Assembly (NCBI GenBank): GCA_030598905.1
Contig: JAUVPA010000047.1
Location: 1-9,745, forward strand
Source of the DNA: Acidimicrobiia bacterium
GTDB taxonomy: Bacteria; Actinomycetota; Acidimicrobiia; Spongiisociales; UBA5794
Direction: 5' to 3'
DNA length: 9,745 nucleotides
Part shown: positions 1 through 4,704 of the stretch, one piece after another
Layout of the letters: the number at the start of each line of letters is the position of its first letter
How positions within the stretch are numbered: position 1 is the stretch's first letter
The notes under the pieces: generated by a model
Databases searched by the model: none
What the model was told of the DNA's origin: nothing
The model's input: only the letters and a program-made list of their open reading frames with translations
Position numbers and translations under genes: made by a program

Positions 1-204
1 GGCGCTGTCGAACACGTCGGTATCGGCCGGCACGATCTCGGCACCCGACCGAACGAAGTCGGCGTCACTGATGGAGGAACCGTCTCCGGCGCCACGCTCG
101 ATCAACACGCGGTGGCCGCGGGCCGTCAGCTCGCGAACGCCGACCGGCGTGATGGCAACGCGATACTCCTCCGTCTTGATTTCGGCAGGTACTCCGACGA
201 TCAC
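1..204 (-). CDS. ald: Alanine dehydrogenase, N-terminal part (runs off the left edge)
   Basis: Alanine dehydrogenase catalyses reversible NAD-dependent oxidative deamination of L-alanine to pyruvate and ammonium in the cytoplasm. The first 68 codons are present on the minus strand, from a GTG at 204-202. The protein begins MIVGVPAEIKTEEYRVAITP, which matches the family's N-terminus (VGVPxEIKxxEYRVAxTP). Arg15 in EYRV corresponds to a known pyruvate-binding arginine. It continues with a typical GVRELTARGH stretch and a glycine-rich ERGAGDGSSISDADF segment. The start is supported by AGGAG at 217-213, eight bases upstream. The NAD-binding domain and the rest of the active site lie outside the window. 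The gene is divergent from the nucleotidyltransferase gene at 423. The related transhydrogenase alpha subunit shares this fold, but the N-terminal wording fits Ald better. Confidence 0.9.
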   Translation of the reverse strand, partial: MIVGVPAEIKTEEYRVAITPVGVRELTARGHRVLIERGAGDGSSISDADFVRSGAEIVPADTDVFDSA

Positions 205-345
205 TGATCGGTCTCCTGGGCCTCAGGGGTCCCAGCTTGGCAGATTCGCGGTCGCCAATTCCGTGGTCGCAGGGGGTTGGTGCGGACTATCGTGGCCTTG
301 CCCGACGGAGCCTGGTGCTACGCGGGCGGAGTACAGGACTTCCCC

Positions 346-368
346 ACGGCCCGGCCACGCCGGGCCGT
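346..368. repeat. Perfect 10-bp inverted repeat in the divergent spacer
   Basis: ACGGCCCGGC at 346-355 and its exact reverse complement at 359-368 are separated by CAC. It lies in the 218-bp spacer between the divergent ald and nucleotidyltransferase genes. No T-tract follows on either strand, so a standard intrinsic terminator is unlikely. It could be a regulator-binding site or an RNA hairpin in the ald leader. Apart from a weaker CTGGG/CCCAG pair near 216-235, I see no other clear structure in the spacer. Confidence 0.55.
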
Positions 369-409
369 TCCTGGTCCCGGCTGTACGGCTGTGGCCTTTG
401 CGGCGTCGG

Positions 410-415
410 TAGCCT
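410..415 (+). promoter_or_regulatory. Putative -10 element (TAGCCT) for a leaderless nucleotidyltransferase transcript
   Basis: TAGCCT fits the actinobacterial TANNNT -10 pattern and ends seven bases before the GTG at 423. Transcription would then start at or next to the start codon. No convincing Shine-Dalgarno sequence precedes the GTG, which agrees with a leaderless message. I see no clear -35. The same arrangement recurs at four other genes in this window. Confidence 0.4.
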
Positions 416-422
416 CCCGTCC

Positions 423-1022
423 GTGACTCGCGAGGCACGAACTACTGCCCTGGTCATCGCTTCCGATGCGGGATCGGGATTCGATGCGCCCAAATACGCC
501 GTCAAACACCGCGGCAACCGGATTCTCGAGCAGGTTCTCGGTGACGTCGAGTCGTGGCCCGTCGACGAGACATTCGTAGTGCTCGGTTCCGATGCTGAAG
601 AAGTACTCGAGGCTGTTCGTTTTGGAAACGTGACGGTTGTCATCGATCCACAATGGTCCGAGGGCACCGCGGCATCGCTTCGCGTTGGGCTCGACGCGTT
701 GTCGCGAGATGCATCGGTCGAGAACGCCGTCCTCGCTCGTGGTGATCAGCCGGGAGTCACCGCCGCCATCGTCGGTCTGTTGCTCGACGCCTGCGAAGCG
801 GAGCACGCCGTTGCCGCCGTGCCGAAGTACCGGTACGCGAGGGGGTGGCCGATCGTCGTCACGGACGATCTCTTCCCGCGGCTCATGGGCCTCGAGGGTG
901 ATGCAGACGTCCTCGATGTCCTTGCCAGCCATCCCGACGGGGTCACCGAGTGCTGGTTCGACCAGCTCTCACCGCACCGCTTGGAGACGCCGGATGATCT
1001 GAGGGATCTACACCGAGGGTGA
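423..1022 (+). CDS. MobA/MocA-like NTP transferase family protein
   Basis: This 199-residue protein has the outline of the MobA-like nucleotidyltransferases (molybdenum cofactor cytidylyl- or guanylyltransferases and relatives), which transfer a nucleotide from NTP to a phosphorylated substrate. Recognisable parts are an N-terminal strand and loop (residues 9-25), a SEGTAASL segment at 79-86 resembling the MocA EGMxxSL motif, the metal-binding-type GDQP at 107-110, GWPIV at 141-145 before a DLFPRL helix, and a closing LETPDDL at 187-193. The usual LAAGxxxRMGxxK nucleotide loop is degenerate: residues 11-24 keep a lysine (K24) but lack the double glycine and the arginine. The GTG at 423 is chosen because it directly precedes the first beta strand. 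The in-frame ATG at 237 would add 62 residues unlike the family. The substrate cannot be named, and no other molybdenum cofactor gene is in view. Confidence 0.72.
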   Translation: MTREARTTALVIASDAGSGFDAPKYAVKHRGNRILEQVLGDVESWPVDETFVVLGSDAEEVLEAVRFGNVTVVIDPQWSEGTAASLRVGLDALSRDASVENAVLARGDQPGVTAAIVGLLLDACEAEHAVAAVPKYRYARGWPIVVTDDLFPRLMGLEGDADVLDVLASHPDGVTECWFDQLSPHRLETPDDLRDLHRG

Positions 1023-1052
1023 TTCGCTTCGCACCGCGATCCGTCCGTTCTG

Positions 1053-1058
1053 TAGTCT
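1053..1058 (+). promoter_or_regulatory. Putative -10 element (TAGTCT) upstream of the DUF4332 gene
   Basis: TAGTCT fits TANNNT and lies in the 94-bp gap between the two plus-strand genes. It would start transcription near 1065 and give a leader of about 50 bases carrying a Shine-Dalgarno sequence. A TTCGCA at 1028-1033 is a possible -35, but its 19-bp spacing is long. This is weak sequence-only evidence. Confidence 0.3.
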
Positions 1059-1116
1059 GCGTAGCCGGTGATCCGCCAGGGCGGGGGACCACGTGTGGCA
1101 GAGAGGGGTGAGGTGC

Positions 1117-1521
1117 ATGGCGTCGATCGACGCGATCCATGGCTTGAGGCATCGCGAGGCAACGAAGATGCGAAAGGCCCGCGTCCGAACGACGGAGGCT
1201 CTGCTCAAGACCGCCGCCACGAGAGGCGGCAGGCGTCAGCTCGCGGAACAGACCCGCCTGGACGAGAGAGACATTCTCACCTGGGTGAACCACGCCGACC
1301 TCATGCGAGTCCAGGGCATCGGCTCGGAGTACGCCGAGCTGCTCGACGCCGCGGGCGTCGACACGATCAAGGAGCTGCGACGGAGGAATCCGTCGAACCT
1401 ACTGCAGACGATGACCGCTCTCAACGTGCGCAAAAGCCTCGTACGGCGCCTACCCACGGAGTCGATGGTGTCGGGTTGGGTGGACGGCGCTAAAGCAACC
1501 GAACCTTTGGTTCGGCACTGA
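1117..1521 (+). CDS. DUF4332 domain protein (helix-hairpin-helix type)
   Basis: This 134-residue soluble protein matches the DUF4332 pattern. There is a first helical repeat (residues 26-45, TTEALLKTAATRGGRRQLAE), then a DERDILTWVNHADLMRV segment at 49-65. Next is an IGSEYAELLDAAGVDTIKEL hairpin at 68-87, then NPSNLLQTM and a KSLVRRLPT segment near 107-114. The GIG-x-EY-x-x-L-x-x-AGV-x-T pattern is the helix-hairpin-helix style seen in DNA-binding and scaffold proteins. The family's biochemical role is not established, so nucleic-acid binding is inference. The ATG at 1117 is chosen because a purine-rich GAGAGGGG sits eight bases upstream; an in-frame ATG at 1093 is possible. Its stop lies four bases before a period-7 repeat that separates it from the convergent HbhA-like gene. 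Confidence 0.8.
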   Translation: MASIDAIHGLRHREATKMRKARVRTTEALLKTAATRGGRRQLAEQTRLDERDILTWVNHADLMRVQGIGSEYAELLDAAGVDTIKELRRRNPSNLLQTMTALNVRKSLVRRLPTESMVSGWVDGAKATEPLVRH

Positions 1522-1524
1522 TGC

Positions 1525-1581
1525 GGTAGTCGGATATCGGTAGTCGGATATCGGACTACCGACTACCGACTACCTACTACT
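1525..1581. repeat. Heptanucleotide-periodic repeat with internal inverted symmetry
   Basis: The block reads as seven-base units: GGTAGTC, GGATATC, GGTAGTC, GGATATC, one extra G, then GACTACC three times and TACTACT. The GGTAGTC units are the reverse complement of the GACTACC units, so hairpins can form. For example, 1539-1545 can pair with 1554-1560 around an 8-base loop. The block begins after the DUF4332 stop (1521) and ends six bases before the HbhA-like stop (1587), filling the convergent gap. A bidirectional transcription-stop role is plausible but there is no T-tract. Confidence 0.85.
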
Positions 1582-1586
1582 GACGG

Positions 1587-2066
1587 CTACTTGTCTCCGT
1601 TGTCGGAGGCCTTCGACGTTGTCGGCTTTTTCGCAGCGGGCTTCTTCGCTGCGGGCTTCTTGACCGCAGTGGCCTTGGTGGCCGTCTTCTTCGCGGCCGT
1701 GGCCTTCCTCGGTGCGGGCTTCTCCTCGACCTTGGTGTTGGTTGGGTTGAATCCGATCCTCCACGTGACGAGCACGTGCTCGAGCTGATCGCGCAGCTTC
1801 TCGACCTGCTCCTGGATCTGCTCGACGTCGACACGCTCCTGCACCTGTTCGACCCGGTCGATGGCCTGCTCGACCACCTTGCTGTCCTGGATCTGTCCGG
1901 TGAGCTTGCGGCCCTCTTCTTCCCACACTCCGGCTTCGCCGGCGAGGTCGACCGCGACGCGCATCCCGAAGTCGCGCAGCTTGCGACCCGTGACCACGGG
2001 GGCTCCTATGACTGCGTAGAACGCGCGGCCCGCCGTCTCGCGCTGACTCTCCATGGTGTTCATCAT
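1587..2066 (-). CDS. HbhA-like protein: coiled coil with a Lys/Ala/Pro-rich basic tail
   Basis: This 159-residue protein has three parts. Residues 11-60 form a mixed helical region. Residues 61-100 form a charged, glutamine-rich coiled coil (VEQAIDRVEQVQERV and onward). Residues 112-159 form a basic tail with KKPAAKKPAAKKP at 137-148. This coiled-coil-plus-KKPAA layout is that of mycobacterial heparin-binding hemagglutinin (HbhA), a surface-linked adhesin and DNA- or lipid-binding protein; the upstream XRE gene also matches that neighbourhood. The tail also resembles histone-H1-like and phasin-like bacterial proteins, so the exact function is uncertain. No signal peptide is visible. The ATG at 2066 overlaps the XRE stop as ATGA; AAGGAGG lies just one base before it, so the ATG at 2063 or 2054 may also be used. 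It is likely co-transcribed with the XRE gene. Confidence 0.68.
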   Translation of the reverse strand: MMNTMESQRETAGRAFYAVIGAPVVTGRKLRDFGMRVAVDLAGEAGVWEEEGRKLTGQIQDSKVVEQAIDRVEQVQERVDVEQIQEQVEKLRDQLEHVLVTWRIGFNPTNTKVEEKPAPRKATAAKKTATKATAVKKPAAKKPAAKKPTTSKASDNGDK

Positions 2067-2422
2067 GCCTCCTTGGGCTCTTCGCCGGCGAAGCTCCGAT
2101 AGATGCTCGCCAGCGCCTCTTTTTGGTTGGTTGTCAAAGTGTCATCGGCCTCGATGGCTTCGATCACGCCACGTGAATTGCCGGTTGCCAAATCGGGGGA
2201 GTACTCGAGAAGCCCGGCCCTTTGGTACAGGGCCTCGGTTCTGATCTGGAGTGCCCGAGCGATGGCCTTGAGGATCTCGGCAGACGGCTTGCGAAGCCCC
2301 CTTTCGATCTGTGACAAGTAGGGGTTGGACACCCCCGCTTGTTCCGCCAGCTTGCGCAGGGACATCGCGCTGTTCTCCCGCTGCTCGCGGATGAACGCTC
2401 CGAGGTCCGGCGTTTTCACCAT
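2063..2422 (-). CDS. XRE-family helix-turn-helix regulator
   Basis: This 119-residue cytoplasmic DNA-binding protein has a Cro/C1-type helix-turn-helix over about residues 7-65. Visible features are LGAFIREQRE, then SLRKLAEQAGVSNPYLSQIE (21-40) with the recognition helix, then RGLRKPSAEIL and IARALQI. The remaining part (66-119) is an acidic helical tail. The wording NPYLSQIERGLRKPSAE closely resembles the XRE regulators found next to hbhA in mycobacteria (Rv0474, from memory). An ATG at 2461 is open in frame but is rejected. The ATG at 2422 starts exactly where the helix-turn-helix homology begins, and it lies six bases after a good -10 (TATATT), with a -35 (TTGCAA) 17 bp further upstream. 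The 13 extra codons would lie inside that promoter and its palindrome. Its stop overlaps the HbhA-like start by four bases, and its own promoter sits in an operator-like palindrome. Confidence 0.88.
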   Translation of the reverse strand: MVKTPDLGAFIREQRENSAMSLRKLAEQAGVSNPYLSQIERGLRKPSAEILKAIARALQIRTEALYQRAGLLEYSPDLATGNSRGVIEAIEADDTLTTNQKEALASIYRSFAGEEPKEA

Positions 2423-2459
2423 GCTTGCAATATACAGCATTGTGCTAACTATTGCAAGC
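2423..2459 (-). promoter_or_regulatory. XRE promoter overlapped by a 37-bp operator-like palindrome
   Basis: Perfect 10-bp inverted arms lie at 2423-2432 (GCTTGCAATA) and 2450-2459 (TATTGCAAGC), separated by 17 bp. A second inverted pair, AGCA and TGCT, shares the same centre. On the minus strand TTGCAA (2457-2452) and TATATT (2434-2429) are separated by exactly 17 bp and make a good sigma-70-type promoter. The -10 ends six bases before the ATG at 2422, so the message is probably leaderless. A protein bound to the arms would cover both promoter boxes. Autorepression by the encoded XRE protein is the simplest reading, but it is inference. Confidence 0.75.
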
Positions 2460-2473
2460 AACAGGAGGGGGGT

Positions 2474-3658
2474 TCAGAAGGCCGTGGTGCGGTTGGCGAG
2501 AATCTCGTCGAGAGCCGATTGCACCAGTCTGCGGATGTCCTCGGTCTTTTCCAGCATCGCCAGCGGGTCGAGGTCGCCGCCGGGATCAACCGGCTCCAAG
2601 AAGCGAAGATGCCAACGAACGGGCAGGGGAACAGGGTTGAGGAAGATTGCGATCTCCTCGACCCGCTGCTCGGGGAAGAAGAGCTTGACGAGGCGAGCGA
2701 GCCGTTTCGAAACCGTTACCGCCGGGTGGACTTCCTCCGATCCGACGATTGCGACAGGCACGATTGGTGCCTTGGCCTCTTCGGCGAGCTCGACGAAGCC
2801 GCCGCGACCGAAGCGCTGCACGCGATATGCCTCCCAAACCGGTTTCATGAAGCCCCGTTCTCCCTCGGGAAACACACCGAGGAGGTGTCCCCTGGCCAAG
2901 AGGTGGCGGGCGTCTTCACGGGCCGCGTATGCGGCCCCCGTCTTCCTGTACATGTGAGAGACGACCGGGAGCATGTTGAAGATCTCGGTGGCCATGACCC
3001 GCACCCGCCTGGGCACCGCAGCTTCGTTCATCACGGCGAGGTTCAGCATCGCCGCGTCGTAGGGAAGCGCGGCACCGCCGTGATTGCCGACGATGACGGC
3101 TGCCCCCGACATGGGGACGTTCTCGATGCCCTCGACCTCGACTCTGAAGTAGTCGAAGTAGAGCCCATTCAGTAAGTGCCAGGCCATCTCGGCGATCACG
3201 GGATCCAGTCCCACCGGGTCTACGTCGTATGTAGCGAGAAACAGCTGGCGCCAAAGTGTCGGCCACGTGTCGAATCCGAGGCGCCCGGTGAGCGGGATCG
3301 CCGCGTCGTAGATGGTTCCGTTTCCGTGCAAACCGCAGGCGTCGCTGTCCGCGATCACGGGCAGGCCACATGGATGACCCTCGAGGCTCACCCACCCACA
3401 TGACCGACTCCGATCGACGAAGGACGCAAGGCGTTCGTACAGCGCGGTACGGCGGGCCTTGGCCTCTGCCCGGTCCTCGGGAGCGATGCCGGGAATAGCG
3501 ATAGCGCGATCGTGGTCGGCTGAGTCCAATGGCTTGGGTTCGGCGAGGGCGTCTACGAGCTCCGCCTTGGTCATCGTCGACCGTCCGCCGACGTCCTCCT
3601 CGCGTGCCATCTCGAGAAGTTCGCGTTTGGTCCGCAGCTCAAGCTCGCGCTTCGTCAA
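2474..3658 (-). CDS. PlsC-type acyltransferase with N-terminal SAP/Rho-N-like and Cys/His segments
   Basis: The C-terminal two thirds (about residues 170-394) is a lysophospholipid acyltransferase-like domain that would move an acyl chain to a glycerolipid or related acceptor at the membrane. Motif I is GNHGGAALPYDAAM (191-204) with His193 and Asp201. The acceptor motif is FPEGERGFMKP (263-273). VPVAIVG (300-306) is a typical later strand. Residues 1-40 look like a SAP/Rho-N helix pair (TKRELLEMARE, then MTKAELVDAL). Residues 87-111 carry Cys87, Cys97, Cys108 and His111 in a CxxxxxxxxxC...CxxH arrangement that could bind zinc. The TTG start overlaps the epimerase stop as TTGA; an ATG at codon 17 would cut into the first segment. 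The closest remembered relative is Rv0502, next to galE2. The acyl acceptor is unknown. Confidence 0.82.
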   Translation of the reverse strand: MTKRELELRTKRELLEMAREEDVGGRSTMTKAELVDALAEPKPLDSADHDRAIAIPGIAPEDRAEAKARRTALYERLASFVDRSRSCGWVSLEGHPCGLPVIADSDACGLHGNGTIYDAAIPLTGRLGFDTWPTLWRQLFLATYDVDPVGLDPVIAEMAWHLLNGLYFDYFRVEVEGIENVPMSGAAVIVGNHGGAALPYDAAMLNLAVMNEAAVPRRVRVMATEIFNMLPVVSHMYRKTGAAYAAREDARHLLARGHLLGVFPEGERGFMKPVWEAYRVQRFGRGGFVELAEEAKAPIVPVAIVGSEEVHPAVTVSKRLARLVKLFFPEQRVEEIAIFLNPVPLPVRWHLRFLEPVDPGGDLDPLAMLEKTEDIRRLVQSALDEILANRTTAF

Positions 3659-4602
3659 GATTCACCCACCATTGCCGGAAGCCGGCCGTAGGTGTCGAGA
3701 ACGGCCTGGCGGCAGGTGAACCGCGGTGCGAAGCGAAACACCTCCTTCATCTGCGTCGTGTCCATGACCCGACCATGTTTGAGGACGGCAATCGTGTGCT
3801 TTGGGACGACGAGGTCGACGCGGGCGAGGCCCCGCATCGCGGAGTCGAAGAACCTGCCGGGAAGGGGCTGGGGGACTCGCAGCCCCAGCCGCAGGACGCG
3901 GCTGAGATAGAGCTGGCCCGGGGCGGCAACGTTGAAGGTGCCGGACACGTCCTCGTCCACAGCATGGAGGACCGCCGCGACGGCATCGGATTCGTGGATG
4001 AACTGGAAGCGAGGGTCGAATCCCATCTGGGTCGGCACGATGGGCAGCGTCAAGTAGCGCGTCAGAGAGTTGGCGACCTCCGGCCCGATGATTGGTGCAA
4101 AGCGCACGATCGTGAAGTCGATCCTGGGGTGATCGAGGGCAGTTTCCTGGACGAATCGCTCCATGTCCTCGAGATCGCCCTGATAGTCGGACGAGCCGCT
4201 TCTGATGGAGGCCGCTTCGGTGAGGACGGACGGATTGCGTGGACTTTCGCCGTAAACGGCGGAATCCGACTTCACGATGACGCGGCGGACGTTCGGAGAG
4301 CGGCCGATGGCGCCGAACAGAGCCTGGGCGCCGACGACGCTCTCCTCATGGGCTCGGCTGCGTCCGAGCTCGGCGGAGCGATCCACAGTCTGCAGGTGGA
4401 CGACGATGTCGGGGTCGATCTCGAGGAGGTGATGGGCGAACGCGAGGCGGTCGAGAGACAGTCGCTGGAAATCGGACTCGAATGGAATCCTGGGCTCGAT
4501 GTCATCGACGGCGAAGACCTCCATTCGGTCTCGCTTTTCGAGCTCGCGAACGACGGACCCCCCGGTCCACGTCGCCGCTCCTGTCACCAGAACACGCTGC
4601 AC
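3655..4602 (-). CDS. NAD-dependent epimerase/dehydratase-like protein (atypical extended SDR)
   Basis: This 315-residue protein has an N-terminal Rossmann fold with RVLVTGAATWTGG (3-15), a D33-D34 pair after the second strand, VVHLQT (67-72), SDSAVYGE (112-119), a long SDR-typical VRFAPIIGP (166-174), FQFIHESDAVAA (199-210) and GTFNVAAPG (221-229). This order is that of extended SDR sugar epimerases or dehydratases. Two features are unusual: the middle glycine of GxxGxxG is Thr11, and the YxxxK active site reads Y140-QGDL, so the lysine is missing. The mycobacterial galE2/Rv0501 proteins are similar neighbours of an acyltransferase, as I recall. The enzyme activity may be lost or altered. The GTG at 4602 is chosen because it begins right at the first beta strand and lies seven bases after a -10-like TACCCT. 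Its stop overlaps the acyltransferase start. Confidence 0.8.
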   Translation of the reverse strand: MQRVLVTGAATWTGGSVVRELEKRDRMEVFAVDDIEPRIPFESDFQRLSLDRLAFAHHLLEIDPDIVVHLQTVDRSAELGRSRAHEESVVGAQALFGAIGRSPNVRRVIVKSDSAVYGESPRNPSVLTEAASIRSGSSDYQGDLEDMERFVQETALDHPRIDFTIVRFAPIIGPEVANSLTRYLTLPIVPTQMGFDPRFQFIHESDAVAAVLHAVDEDVSGTFNVAAPGQLYLSRVLRLGLRVPQPLPGRFFDSAMRGLARVDLVVPKHTIAVLKHGRVMDTTQMKEVFRFAPRFTCRQAVLDTYGRLPAMVGES

Positions 4603-4609
4603 GGATCTG

Positions 4610-4615
4610 AGGGTA
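4610..4615 (-). promoter_or_regulatory. Putative -10 element (TACCCT) for the epimerase/acyltransferase transcript
   Basis: On the minus strand TACCCT ends seven bases before the GTG at 4602, so a leaderless start is likely. A possible TTGGGA (-35, 4640-4635) has a long 19-bp spacing. It is one side of the 102-bp divergent region shared with the DAHP synthase gene. Confidence 0.4.
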
Positions 4616-4692
4616 GGAAACCGCGTCGACGCAATCCCAAGCGAGCCCGGCGCATGAGGGCGTTCGCTTCTCACTGGCGGCGGCGCAGTCCT

Positions 4693-4698
4693 TATGCT
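4693..4698 (+). promoter_or_regulatory. Putative -10 element (TATGCT) for the aroF-tyrA transcript
   Basis: TATGCT is six bases upstream of the ATG at 4705, with CTCGTC between. No Shine-Dalgarno sequence is visible, consistent with a leaderless transcript. TTCTCA at 4668-4673 is a weak -35 candidate with 19-bp spacing. Confidence 0.45.
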
Positions 4699-4704
4699 CT
4701 CGTC

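Noticed and set aside
237..422. A longer N-terminus for the nucleotidyltransferase starting at ATG 237.
   Set aside because: The 62 added residues look like translated spacer (rich in Arg, Gly, Pro) and contain the inverted repeat. The family fold begins just after GTG 423.
1023..1116. A possible riboswitch in the leader of the DUF4332 gene.
   Set aside because: Only a short CCGCC/GGCGG hairpin is visible and no known riboswitch core is recognised; the leader is about 50 bases.
1525..1581. A possible CRISPR array.
   Set aside because: The units are 7 bases, contiguous and without spacers, and there are no cas genes.
2423..2461. A longer XRE protein starting at ATG 2461.
   Set aside because: The added 13 codons lie inside the palindrome and promoter, and homologous sequence starts at 2422.
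2339..3175. A plus-strand reading frame of 278 codons.
   Set aside because: It lies opposite the XRE and acyltransferase genes, has no recognisable motif, and is a high-GC shadow frame.
3529..4704. A long in-frame upstream extension of the DAHP synthase gene (about 392 codons).
   Set aside because: It is antisense to the epimerase gene, whose protein has clear SDR motifs. The extension has no recognisable domain, and DAHP synthase homology begins at 4705 next to a -10 box. High GC content leaves such frames open by chance.
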